Source: an uncultured Muribaculaceae bacterium (GTDB taxonomy: Bacteria > Bacteroidota > Bacteroidia > Bacteroidales > Muribaculaceae). Taken from it: a stretch of DNA of 64,000 bases. Of this stretch, positions 44,107 to 53,037 are shown piece after piece. Location of the stretch: positions 11,285 to 75,284 of the forward strand of contig CABUTS010000005.1 of NCBI GenBank assembly GCA_902494515.1, written 5' to 3'. Under the pieces are notes generated by a model. The model made no database searches. It saw nothing but the letters and a program-made list of their open reading frames with translations, and was not told where the DNA came from. The position numbers and the translations under genes are program-made. The stretch's first letter is position 1; every line of letters begins with the position of its first letter.

Positions 44107-44143
44107 GGTAACTTTCGTTCTGTTATCGCGCGTGCTCGCGCGA
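44107..44143 (-). repeat. GCGCGAT palindrome repeat, copy B
   Basis: Reads GGTAACTTTCGTTCTGTTA, then the palindromic part TCGCGCGTGCTCGCGCGA. It is the inverse orientation of copies A and E and the same orientation as copy C. GCGCGATTCCTTAAA recurs about 25 bases later. Confidence 0.85.
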
Positions 44144-44212
44144 TTCCTTAAAATACTTAAATGCGCGATTCCTTAAATTTTAAATGAATAATAAACCATA
44201 AACAACTATAAT

Positions 44213-47005
44213 ATGGCTAAGCTCAGAAGAACGCTCCTGATCGGACTCGGGGGCACAGGCTACAAGTCTATCCTTAACGCCAAGAAACTTTTCTATGAAA
44301 ACTATGGCGAAATCCCCCCGATGATCGGTTTCCTCGCCGTCGACACCGATGCCCCGGGCCTCAACGACGCTTTCGTTATCGCGAAGGACGGCAAAAAAAT
44401 CTCCCTGAGCGCTTCGGAGCAGCTCCTGATTACCGTAGAGGAGCCGCGTGCCATATATCAGCAGAATAAGTCCTCGAATCTTTTCGACTGGCTCCCCATG
44501 TCGAACGTCGAAGCCCTTGACCGCCTGACAATCGGCGCCGGCCAGACCCGCTCCAACGGCCGTTTTGCCCTGACGGTCAACGAGGCTAAAACTTCTCAGA
44601 CAATCCTGCGCAAAATCAGCGAAATCAACGATGCCCGAATCATCGACAATCCCCGCTACGGGCTTCTGAGCGCTGATACTGAGGTTCATATAGTGTTCTC
44701 GCTCGGTGGCGGCACCGGTTCCGGCACCTTCCTGAACATGGCCTATCTGGTGCGCCGTATCCAGCCGAACGTCAAGCTCTCGGGCTACGCCGTCATGGCC
44801 GACATCTTCCGCGACACCCTGTCGAAAAGCATCACGGCACGTGTCCGCGCCAATGCCGAGGGTGCCATCCGCGACCTCGACTTCCTGGCTCACCTCAATG
44901 CCAACTCCGAGCCTGTGGAAGTCAAATGGTTCCACGAGACAGACAGCGTGTCGAAGCGCCCCTTCGACGCCCTCTATATGATCGACAACCGCAACGCCAA
45001 CAACGACTCCTTCCGTGAGATCAACCACCTCTGCCAGATGGTGGCCCTGGCGATTGTAACCTCCGTCGGCGAAATCGGCGTGGCGCTCGGCTCCATCTCC
45101 GACAACGTCAGCAAATGGATTACCGACGGCGTGATGGATGTAAATGCCAAGAAAGCCTGGGTTGCAGGTCTGGGTTGCGCCGAAATTATCTTCGACGGTT
45201 TTACCCCGGCGCGCCTCTATCAGATCAAGGCCGTGCAACAGCTTATCGACAAGATGCTCAACGGCGGCTGTCAGGATCCCGCGCAGATGGCAAACGCCTG
45301 GCTCGACAACGAGAGAATCCGCGAAAACCAGGGCAAGGATGACGTCATCAATTATTTCATGGCCCCGCAGCCCCCGTTCATGTTCTCCGACATCGACGAC
45401 CTGACGAATCCCGAGCCTGGCTGCCGCCACTTTGTCGGCGGTGTCGGTATTCCCACCGACGACGAACTCAACGGCAAGCTTGACGCCCTCAAGAACCGCA
45501 TAGACCTGTCGCTTGCGAAGCTTATGAACGACACCGCCAATTCCGAGTGCGGCGTATACCTCTGCGAAAATATCCTTAAGAGCCTGCTGGTTCAGCTTGA
45601 ACTCTGCGACGGCGAGATGGTCAAGGAGCGCGAAACACTGCAGCAGGACCAGATCCGCATGGACAGCGCCCTCCACACCGCCTGCCAGGAGCTGGCCGAG
45701 TGCATGAGCACCCTGTTCAAGAAGGGGAAGAAGGATTTCATCGAGGCTGTATGCGAGCGCACTATGGGGCTGACCGTGGTTCGCCGCGAGATTATCCGCC
45801 GCGAGCTTGCCCACCTCTTCTACGGCTGGCTGCGCGAGCGCATCAACCAGTCGCTCAGGCGCGTGGACATCATCATGGAGAACCTCCGCACCGTGCGCGA
45901 CTCCTGCACCCGCCAGATCCAGGAGCTGCTCTACAACGGCAGCGCCCCGAGCTTCTTCCAGTTCGACCTCGCCCGGAACACTCTCGACAAGGTTGTCTGC
46001 AACCCCTCCGACGTTCCCTTCAACAACTTCGTGATTTCGATGAGAAACAAGGGGGGAGTCGCCTCCTTCGCCTCCAAAAGCTCCCTCGAGGTCGAGGCCG
46101 AGCTTATGGAGTTCGCCGACGGTCTGCCGCAGGTGAAGGCCTACAAGGACTACACCGTCGACAACGCTCTCGATGCCCTCTCGGAAGCGGAAATCAAAGA
46201 CCTCGTACGCCGGGCCGTAAACAAAACATTCCCCCTGCTCCCCTACAGCTACCGCGGCTACGAGGCTCAGGTCAAAAGCCAGCCCGAAGAGGCGTTTTTC
46301 ATCGGTGTGGCCGATGAGAATAAATCCAGGCTGAAACGCGAGGACCTGATTCTGGGGATGGTCGGCGCCGACCAGCATGTCGAATACTCCAACATCGGTC
46401 TGAGAAACCGCATCATCATCTACCGCCAGATCGGCGTGGTTCCCGCTTTCACCCTCAGGGCTCTCGACGCTTACAACACCGAGTACAACGGCTGGGAAAA
46501 GGACAAACCGCAGGGTTCCCACTGGAATTCCAGGCTCTGCGACCGCATGGAGAAGGAGCGCTACTCTCTCTTCCCCAAGGATGAGGTAAATGAGAAGAAA
46601 CTCCTCGAAACCTGGGTTACGGCCATCATCCTCGACATCATCAGCTACAACCCCGCCACCAAGCAGTATCAGATTGCCAGCCGCGGACTCGGCGGCAGCG
46701 CCCTGCGCAAGTTCAAGGTCGACATGGGCGCCACCCGCGACGAAGCCTTCCGGTTCCTGGAGGACAACTTAGACGTGCTCGGCAAGGAGATTGCTGCCAA
46801 GGTGGCCGAGATGAACGTGCCCGGTCCCGACAACCCCGTGCGCGTCAGGACCGCCCGGGCCTGTGCATCGGTCTGCGACCCGGAGGTATATCTCCGCGAA
46901 GTCTCGAAGTGTCCTATCCCCTTCGGGAATATCGAACTGTATCCCGCTGAGGCTAAGCTGATTGAGAAGGAGATCAATTTCATCCTCGACAATCTGGAAG
47001 CGTAA
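44213..47005 (+). CDS. Tubulin-like GTPase (Tubulin_2-type), 930 residues
   Basis: Residues 1-50 form a nucleotide-binding start with IGLGGTGYKSI (11-20) and FLAVDTDAPG. The tubulin/FtsZ phosphate-binding signature GGGTGSG is at 165-171 (FSLGGGTGSGTFLNMAYL). The large remainder (to 930) is far beyond FtsZ length and mostly helical. It belongs to the prokaryotic tubulin-like group rather than to FtsZ, which lacks such a C-terminal extension. It should bind GTP and may polymerise in the cytoplasm. It is followed 64 bases later by the papain-like gene, a likely operon partner, and preceded by the VWA gene. Function not established. Confidence 0.85.
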   Translation: MAKLRRTLLIGLGGTGYKSILNAKKLFYENYGEIPPMIGFLAVDTDAPGLNDAFVIAKDGKKISLSASEQLLITVEEPRAIYQQNKSSNLFDWLPMSNVEALDRLTIGAGQTRSNGRFALTVNEAKTSQTILRKISEINDARIIDNPRYGLLSADTEVHIVFSLGGGTGSGTFLNMAYLVRRIQPNVKLSGYAVMADIFRDTLSKSITARVRANAEGAIRDLDFLAHLNANSEPVEVKWFHETDSVSKRPFDALYMIDNRNANNDSFREINHLCQMVALAIVTSVGEIGVALGSISDNVSKWITDGVMDVNAKKAWVAGLGCAEIIFDGFTPARLYQIKAVQQLIDKMLNGGCQDPAQMANAWLDNERIRENQGKDDVINYFMAPQPPFMFSDIDDLTNPEPGCRHFVGGVGIPTDDELNGKLDALKNRIDLSLAKLMNDTANSECGVYLCENILKSLLVQLELCDGEMVKERETLQQDQIRMDSALHTACQELAECMSTLFKKGKKDFIEAVCERTMGLTVVRREIIRRELAHLFYGWLRERINQSLRRVDIIMENLRTVRDSCTRQIQELLYNGSAPSFFQFDLARNTLDKVVCNPSDVPFNNFVISMRNKGGVASFASKSSLEVEAELMEFADGLPQVKAYKDYTVDNALDALSEAEIKDLVRRAVNKTFPLLPYSYRGYEAQVKSQPEEAFFIGVADENKSRLKREDLILGMVGADQHVEYSNIGLRNRIIIYRQIGVVPAFTLRALDAYNTEYNGWEKDKPQGSHWNSRLCDRMEKERYSLFPKDEVNEKKLLETWVTAIILDIISYNPATKQYQIASRGLGGSALRKFKVDMGATRDEAFRFLEDNLDVLGKEIAAKVAEMNVPGPDNPVRVRTARACASVCDPEVYLREVSKCPIPFGNIELYPAEAKLIEKEINFILDNLEA

Positions 47006-47069
47006 CGTAAGCGCCATTAACCGGAATTCCCGGCGGCATGAACGCCGCCGGGATTAACCTGAAGAAATT

Positions 47070-50000
47070 ATGACCTCGTTGTTGACAATATGGCCTTCGG
47101 AGCTGACGGCGGTGTTCGCCTCCAAGGTGGCGTCCCTGATGAAGGAGAACGGCCTGGAGGAAAACATTTACCGCACTCTGGAGTGCTCCGAAATGGATTC
47201 ACGCCGCCTGGCCGCGCAGCTGAGCGCCGCCTACGGTCAGCTTGTGCCGCTCGACACGGTCGACCCGGAACTTCACTGCGTGGTGGTGCTCCCGCTGTGG
47301 GAGGATAACCCGGACGACTCCCTTAAGAAGGTTGCGGAGGCCATCGCGCTCAGCGCCAACCGTATGTCGGTGATTGTGATGGGTCTGCAGGAGAACCTGC
47401 GCCATCTCTTCGAGCCGTCGCTGAAATCCGAAAGCCGCGACCTTCCCGCCGAAAAGGAGAAGGTGAAGGCCAACATCGGGCGGCTCGAAAAGCTGATAGG
47501 GGAGAAGTTCCCGACCGGCGCCCTCGTGCCGGTCGACGACTATATCGTCAACGGCGCCCCCGTGGGGTTCACCCTCGGGGCGCTGGCCAACTACTTCGGG
47601 GTATTTTTCATAGCGCTCTGCGTGGCTTACCGGTCGGTGATGCCGCCGGCGCTGACCTCCGGAGAGGGGGGACGGCTGCTCGGCGTCGGGATTTCGCGTC
47701 TGGAATTCTCCAGGCGCCGCGTGGCGGAGTTTCTGCTCCACAGGGCGTTCCTCGCCGCCCTGGACCGCGCCGCCATCAATACCGACAGCATCGACACCCA
47801 GCGGGCCCTTAACCACGCCCACAGGCTGCTCGACGGCTTAGAGAAGCGCTACCCGCTTTTCTACGAACAGAAGATTCTGCCGCTACTGCGCGATTCCGGA
47901 AAAGACTACGGAACGATTGCCGCCGAGGCTGCCCCGCTGCTGGACCAGGAGGTGAACGACATCGAGCAGGAGCTCACGGCGTTCATGCATGACGACACCC
48001 TTTCGCTCCCCGAAAAGGAGGCGATCATGGCCCTTGTGGTCGGCCGCGACAGCGCCCTGCTCAAGGGTGTTACATACGACGAATCCTTCCCGCTGCTCGA
48101 CGATGCCGTCGCCGAGCCGGTGAAACTGTATATTGACACCTTCAACCGTCTGGCTCCCGGCGACGGTTCGCTGTTGCCCCTGCGCGGCGATTTCCAGCTG
48201 CTGAAGCTCGACGAAGATACTGACGACCAGGCGGTCAACGTCGCCAACAAACAGCAGAACGAAAGCGCTTTCGACCCCCTGCCGTATATCAAGGAACTGA
48301 AACGTTCGATTCTCGACGTCACATCTTTTATCCGCCGCAAGGAGGCCGAGCTCGCTGCCCTGGAGAAGGGGGAGAACGAGCGCCGTGTGGTCGAGGAGGA
48401 CAAGAAAAAGGGTGGCGACTCCGCCGAACAGGAGGAGGATAAGCTTCCGCCAATCGTGGAGCAGCCCCTCGACGAGCAGTATGCCGTCCCGGCCGGACTG
48501 AAACCGATGGACTCGGTCGACATGCGCCCGTATTTCTCGAAGGTGCGCAACCAGAAGAATCTCGGTTCCTGCGGCGCGTTTGCCGTGACCTCGATGTATG
48601 AGGCGATTATGAACCGGTTCTCGCCGGAGAACGCCGAGCGCGCCGACCTTTCGGAGCGGTTCCTGTTCTACTACACCAACGTGGTCACCGGGAAGCCCGA
48701 AGGGGGGAGCAACTACCGCGAGATGCTTCATATCCTCGGCTCGAAAGGTATATGCAGCGAGTCGCTCTATCCCTACACCACCGTCAACCTCCAGTCGCCC
48801 CCCTCGGAGGAGGCGATTGCCGACGCGCAGACCCACCGCGTGCTCAAGGCCCTGCAGATTCCCCTCTGCACCTCCGGCACCAGCGAGGATAAGCTCCGCG
48901 CCAACCACAGGCTCTATACCTCGGCCCTATCGGAAGGTCATCCGGTGGCCATCGCCCTGCGCCTTTACGACAATTTCGGCGACAACGGTCCATATATCAA
49001 CCGTCCGACCGCCGAGCAGGCCGCCGGCGAATCCACCGAAAACCACGGCATGGTGATTGTCGGCTACTCCGAGAAGGATAAGTTTTACATTGTCCGCAAC
49101 TCCTGGAGCGAGACTTTCGGCGACAAGGGTTACTGTTACATTTCCGCGGCCTATATCGACGACCCGGAGCTTTGTTACTACGCCTGCATCATCACCGAGA
49201 CCACCGAAACGGGGGCCACTCCGCGCAAGGTGCTCCCGCTGACGGCGCAGTTCGGCAGCACCGAGGCCGAAATCAAAATGGCCTCCATCCGCAACATCCT
49301 CGACGAAGCGCGCGTGCAGCTCGGCTCCCGCAAAGAGCTTTATCAGGTGTTCTACAGCTACTATTCGGCGCTGATGCAGCGGCTCCAGCTCCCCGACCTG
49401 CGCAACAAGCTGCGCTCCCTGGCCGAGGAGGAGGCTGCCGGAACGTTCATGGACATCAATCAGCGGCGCGAGCAGTATTCCCGGGATTTCGTCGCGAATT
49501 TCAAGGCTTTCAAGAAGAGCTATCTGACCGGAGCCGCCATTCTCAGCGTTGTCACGCTGGCTTACTGCGTGGCAGTCGGTCTGATGAGTGATTTCGAGAA
49601 GCCGGGGACAGGCACTGTGGCATCCTGGATTATCGGCGGGGTGCTTATAGTCGTCACCGTAGCCTGCTGGCTGCATTATCCTTTCGCCTGCAAGCGGCGC
49701 CACCGCGAGATGAACGAATATCTCGCCGGACTCGCCGTCGAGGAGGAGGGAGCCCGGCGAAACCTGCTGGAGATGCAGCTCCGCTATCATATCGGAGGTC
49801 TGTGGATCGACCGTCTAGAGGAGCTGCGCACACGCCTGAACTCACTCTGCCGTCGTCTTGACAGCTACAACGACCATCTCCGCCACTGGTACAGGGAGGA
49901 TTCTGAAAAGGGTGCCGAACTGGCGGTGTCCGAAGGGCAGATGTTCATCTCGCTGGCCGACGCGGATCTGCTCGCCGAATTCTTCGACCGCAACTGCGAG

Positions 50001-50429
50001 AAGATTGTCGACGGTATCAGCCTGATGGATACCTTCGAGAGCTACAGGGTTGACAAAGAGACGATTAAAGAGGCCCGCGAGAGGCTCGCCGCTGCGGTCA
50101 GCCGGGCAATCCTGGCTCTGATGGAGGATTACTCTATCACCGACCATCTGCTCGGAGTCCGCAGCTACGACTACGTGGCACCCTGCGATATGACCGGGCT
50201 GCTCGGCACGATGCTGCGTTGCGGCCAGACTGTTACCCGCCATGTCACCACCGGGCTTACCGCTCCGCTATGGGTAATTGTGGCGGATGTCGCCCCGGTG
50301 CTGAAACCCCGCTGGGCGGCCGCCATCTCGCCCCACTTCCCCGTGAACCCCGTGGAAGTCCCCTCCGCGACCTCCGACACCCTCTCGCTCATCTCCCTCC
50401 AGCCCCTCTCATCGGCTTCGCTTCGCTGA
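47070..50429 (+). CDS. Membrane-bound papain-like (C1) cysteine protease, 1119 residues
   Basis: The papain domain lies at about residues 475-705. Oxyanion Q495 and nucleophile C501 are in RNQKNLGSCGAFA, H659 is in ENHGMVIVGYS, and N677 is in VRNSWSETFGDKGY, so the catalytic set is complete. The ~470-residue N-terminal part has no domain I recognise and ends in a charged stretch (about 425-465). Two transmembrane helices lie at about 818-840 and 850-872, with a helical tail of about 240 residues. No signal peptide is visible, so the protease domain is probably cytoplasmic. A C1 protease of this size and topology is unusual in bacteria. It is predicted to act with the tubulin-like and VWA proteins; the targets are unknown. 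Confidence 0.8.
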   Translation: MTSLLTIWPSELTAVFASKVASLMKENGLEENIYRTLECSEMDSRRLAAQLSAAYGQLVPLDTVDPELHCVVVLPLWEDNPDDSLKKVAEAIALSANRMSVIVMGLQENLRHLFEPSLKSESRDLPAEKEKVKANIGRLEKLIGEKFPTGALVPVDDYIVNGAPVGFTLGALANYFGVFFIALCVAYRSVMPPALTSGEGGRLLGVGISRLEFSRRRVAEFLLHRAFLAALDRAAINTDSIDTQRALNHAHRLLDGLEKRYPLFYEQKILPLLRDSGKDYGTIAAEAAPLLDQEVNDIEQELTAFMHDDTLSLPEKEAIMALVVGRDSALLKGVTYDESFPLLDDAVAEPVKLYIDTFNRLAPGDGSLLPLRGDFQLLKLDEDTDDQAVNVANKQQNESAFDPLPYIKELKRSILDVTSFIRRKEAELAALEKGENERRVVEEDKKKGGDSAEQEEDKLPPIVEQPLDEQYAVPAGLKPMDSVDMRPYFSKVRNQKNLGSCGAFAVTSMYEAIMNRFSPENAERADLSERFLFYYTNVVTGKPEGGSNYREMLHILGSKGICSESLYPYTTVNLQSPPSEEAIADAQTHRVLKALQIPLCTSGTSEDKLRANHRLYTSALSEGHPVAIALRLYDNFGDNGPYINRPTAEQAAGESTENHGMVIVGYSEKDKFYIVRNSWSETFGDKGYCYISAAYIDDPELCYYACIITETTETGATPRKVLPLTAQFGSTEAEIKMASIRNILDEARVQLGSRKELYQVFYSYYSALMQRLQLPDLRNKLRSLAEEEAAGTFMDINQRREQYSRDFVANFKAFKKSYLTGAAILSVVTLAYCVAVGLMSDFEKPGTGTVASWIIGGVLIVVTVACWLHYPFACKRRHREMNEYLAGLAVEEEGARRNLLEMQLRYHIGGLWIDRLEELRTRLNSLCRRLDSYNDHLRHWYREDSEKGAELAVSEGQMFISLADADLLAEFFDRNCEKIVDGISLMDTFESYRVDKETIKEARERLAAAVSRAILALMEDYSITDHLLGVRSYDYVAPCDMTGLLGTMLRCGQTVTRHVTTGLTAPLWVIVADVAPVLKPRWAAAISPHFPVNPVEVPSATSDTLSLISLQPLSSASLR

Positions 50430-50440
50430 AGACCGGATTA

Positions 50441-50458
50441 CCGGAGCTGAAGCTCCGG
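50441..50458. terminator. Hairpin after the papain-like gene
   Basis: CCGGAGCT-GA-AGCTCCGG, an 8-bp perfect stem 12 bases after the stop. There is no U-tract, so termination is possible but not certain. Confidence 0.4.
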
Positions 50459-50459
50459 C

Positions 50460-50513
50460 GCAGTGACAAAAAGATTTGTTTGAGACGGGAAAACGCAGTG
50501 ACAAAAAGATTTG
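50460..50513 (+). repeat. GCAGTGACAAAAAGATTTG direct repeat
   Basis: Two identical 19-base copies, at 50460-50478 and 50495-50513. The second copy supplies the TTTG of the nadB promoter. Confidence 0.8.
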
Positions 50514-50541
50514 CTTGAAACGGAAAAAAAATGTAATTTTG
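50510..50541 (+). promoter_or_regulatory. Promoter of nadB
   Basis: TTTG (50510-50513), 20 bases, TAATTTTG (50534-50541). Confidence 0.6.
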
Positions 50542-50606
50542 CAGCGAAGTCTTGTATGACAGAGATTTCCGATGTTAAGAGATTTCGATATTAATTGTCA
50601 TTTGCG

Positions 50607-52193
50607 ATGACTAAGAAATATGATTATCTTGTGATCGGCAGCGGCATCGCCGGGATGAGCTTTGCCCTGAAGGTCGCTAATGAGGCGCACCGCGTGGCGC
50701 TGGTGTGCAAATCTTCGATTGAAGAGGCCAATACGGCTCTGGCTCAGGGTGGCGTGGCCTCGGTTACGAACCTTGAAGTGGATGATTTCGACAAGCACAT
50801 CCACGATACCATGGTGGCGGGCGACTGGCTCAGCGACCGCGCGGCGGTCGAGAAGGTCGTGCGCAACGCTCCCTCGCAGATCCGCGAGCTAATAGGCTGG
50901 GGCGTGGACTTCGACAAGAAAGAGGACGGCACGTTCGACCTGCACCGCGAGGGTGGTCACAGCGAGTTCCGTATCCTGCACCACGCCGACAACACCGGTT
51001 TTGAGATTCAGGAGAGCCTGATCGAGGCTGTCCGCAATAACCCCTACATCGACGTCCTCGAGGGCTATTTCGCCGTCGAGATCATCACCCAGCATCATCT
51101 GGGGAAGGTTGTGACACGCCGCACTCCGGGCATCACCTGCTACGGCGCCTATATCCTGACCCCCGAGGGGAATGTCGACACCTATCTGGCCAAGGTCACC
51201 GTCATGGCCACCGGCGGCGTGGGTGCTGTGTATCAGACAACTACGAATCCCTTAGTCGCCACCGGCGACGGTATCGCTATGGTTTACCGCGCCAAGGGCA
51301 CGGTAAAGGATATGGAGTTCATCCAGTTCCACCCGACCGCACTGTTCCACACCGGCGACCGCCCCTCGTTCCTCATCACCGAGGCGATGCGCGGCTACGG
51401 CGCAATCCTGCGCAATCTCAAGGGTGAACGCTTCATGGAGCGCTACGATGAGCGTCTGGAGCTCGCGCCCCGCGACGTGGTTGCCCGCGCCATCGACTCC
51501 GAGATGAAGCTCCACGGCGACGACCACGTATTCCTCGACGTCACCCACAAGGACCCCGAGGAGACCCGCCATCACTTCCCGAACATCTACAAGAAGTGCC
51601 TCTCGCTGGGCATCGACATCACCAAGGACTACATTCCCGTGGCTCCGGCCGCCCACTACCTCTGCGGCGGCATCAAGGTCGACCTCAACGGCGAATCGTC
51701 AATCGAACATCTCTACGCCCTGGGCGAATGTTCCTGCACCGGTCTGCACGGCGGTAACCGTCTGGCTTCCAACTCGCTGATCGAGGCTGTGGTTTACGCC
51801 GACGCTGCCGCCAAACACGCCTCGAAGCTCGTCGACGGCTACGCTTTCCGCGACGATGTTCCCGACTGGAACGACGACGGCACCCGTCATCCCGAGGAGA
51901 TGGTGCTCATCACCCAGAGCATCCGTGAGGTGAACCAGATCATGGGTACCTACGTCGGCATCGTCCGCTCGAATCTCCGCCTCGACCGCGCCTGGAACCG
52001 CCTCGACATCCTCTACGAGGAGACCGAGAAGCTGTTCAAGTCGTCGAAGGTTTCGCGCGACATCTGCGAGCTCCGCAACATCATCAACGTCGCCTATCTT
52101 GTAATGCGCCAGGCCAAGGAGCGCCATGAATCGCGCGGCCTGCATTACTCGCTGGACTACCCGCCGGTGCCTCACAACCCCGAAGCGCAATAA
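50607..52193 (+). CDS. nadB: L-aspartate oxidase
   Basis: 528 residues from ATG 50607 (MTKKYDYLVIGSGIAGMSFA); an in-frame TTG at 50595 is less likely. FAD motif GSGIAGMS is near residue 11, ALAQGGVASV near 44, EGGHSEFRILHHAD near 115, and HYLCGGIKVDLNG with CTGLHGGNRLASNSL near 355. The flavoenzyme oxidises aspartate to iminoaspartate, the first step of NAD synthesis. I do not see nadA or nadC next to it. Confidence 0.95.
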   Translation: MTKKYDYLVIGSGIAGMSFALKVANEAHRVALVCKSSIEEANTALAQGGVASVTNLEVDDFDKHIHDTMVAGDWLSDRAAVEKVVRNAPSQIRELIGWGVDFDKKEDGTFDLHREGGHSEFRILHHADNTGFEIQESLIEAVRNNPYIDVLEGYFAVEIITQHHLGKVVTRRTPGITCYGAYILTPEGNVDTYLAKVTVMATGGVGAVYQTTTNPLVATGDGIAMVYRAKGTVKDMEFIQFHPTALFHTGDRPSFLITEAMRGYGAILRNLKGERFMERYDERLELAPRDVVARAIDSEMKLHGDDHVFLDVTHKDPEETRHHFPNIYKKCLSLGIDITKDYIPVAPAAHYLCGGIKVDLNGESSIEHLYALGECSCTGLHGGNRLASNSLIEAVVYADAAAKHASKLVDGYAFRDDVPDWNDDGTRHPEEMVLITQSIREVNQIMGTYVGIVRSNLRLDRAWNRLDILYEETEKLFKSSKVSRDICELRNIINVAYLVMRQAKERHESRGLHYSLDYPPVPHNPEAQ

Positions 52194-52223
52194 ATCCCAT
52201 GCGGCATACGTTATTATATACAT

Positions 52224-52973
52224 ATGCCCCTCGTTCGCTACATACTGCTGATCGTTGTCCTGTCGCTCACAGCGGCGGGACAGCTCGGTTTTGCCCTTTC
52301 GCCCGACCACCGCAAGAAGGCGCAGGCCGCTGCTGTGGTGAAGAAGGCTGCGGTGTCGCAGGCGGCAGTCGTGGAGGATGATGAGGCAGCGCTGGCTCCC
52401 CCGCCCGGGGCGAAGTCAGTTGACGACCCCGGCAACGGCATGCGCAAGGTCTTCCGCGGGAAATACCACACCGTCACCCCCGAAGGGGACACCGTTTTGG
52501 TGGTGATTTTCAACGAGATAACCGTATATCCTCCCCTGAAGTTCAAAAACAAAAAGCAGGAGGAATTCTACTGGCGCACGGTCCGCGACGTCAAGAAAAC
52601 CCTCCCATACGCAAAGCTCATCTGCCAGACCCTCCTCGAGACTTACGAATACATCGAGACCTTCCCCACGCAGAAGGAGCGCGAGCAGTATCTCAAGGAG
52701 ATGGAAGGCGCTGTGTTCGAGCAATATAAGCCCGTGTTGAAACGCTTCTCGAAAAATCAGGCGCGGATGCTGGTGAAACTCATCCAGCGCGAAACCAACC
52801 AGAGCGGCTACGACATCCTGAAAGCCTTCTTAGGCTCCTTCCGCGCCACCTTCTGGCAGGGCTTCGGCCGCCTCTTCGGCGTCAATCTCAAAGGGAAATA
52901 CCAGCCCGACCGCGACGAAAAGGACGCCATCATCGACCGTGTCTGTGTCCTCGTGGAGCAAGGCCAGCTGTAA
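52224..52973 (+). CDS. DUF4294 family protein, probably exported
   Basis: 249 residues. The first ~24 residues (MPLVRYILLIVVLSLTAAGQ) are a signal peptide. A low-complexity Ala/Val-rich linker leads to the conserved DUF4294 block from about residue 75: FNEITVYPPLKFKNKKQEE, then YWRTVRDVKKTLPYAKL. The family is restricted to Bacteroidetes and has no known function. It starts 30 bases after nadB and may share its transcript. Confidence 0.8.
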   Translation: MPLVRYILLIVVLSLTAAGQLGFALSPDHRKKAQAAAVVKKAAVSQAAVVEDDEAALAPPPGAKSVDDPGNGMRKVFRGKYHTVTPEGDTVLVVIFNEITVYPPLKFKNKKQEEFYWRTVRDVKKTLPYAKLICQTLLETYEYIETFPTQKEREQYLKEMEGAVFEQYKPVLKRFSKNQARMLVKLIQRETNQSGYDILKAFLGSFRATFWQGFGRLFGVNLKGKYQPDRDEKDAIIDRVCVLVEQGQL

Positions 52974-52988
52974 AAATCGGGGGTATGG

Positions 52989-53019
52989 CTTGGGATTTGC
53001 GGGAAAATTTGTAATTTTG
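52989..53019 (+). promoter_or_regulatory. Promoter of the acyltransferase gene
   Basis: CTTG (52989-52992), 19 bases, TAATTTTG (53012-53019), with ATG at 53038. Confidence 0.55.
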
Positions 53020-53037
53020 TAGGTTAAATCGAAAATT

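Noticed and set aside
43985..44176. A 63-codon frame translating the tandem array as GFAAGFAA repeats
   Set aside because: The frame arises from the 12-base repeat and has no start context or homologue I recognise.
44180..46522. A 780-codon open frame on the minus strand
   Set aside because: It is a shadow of the tubulin-like gene, whose GTPase motifs are in the plus frame; the antisense translation has no recognisable domain.
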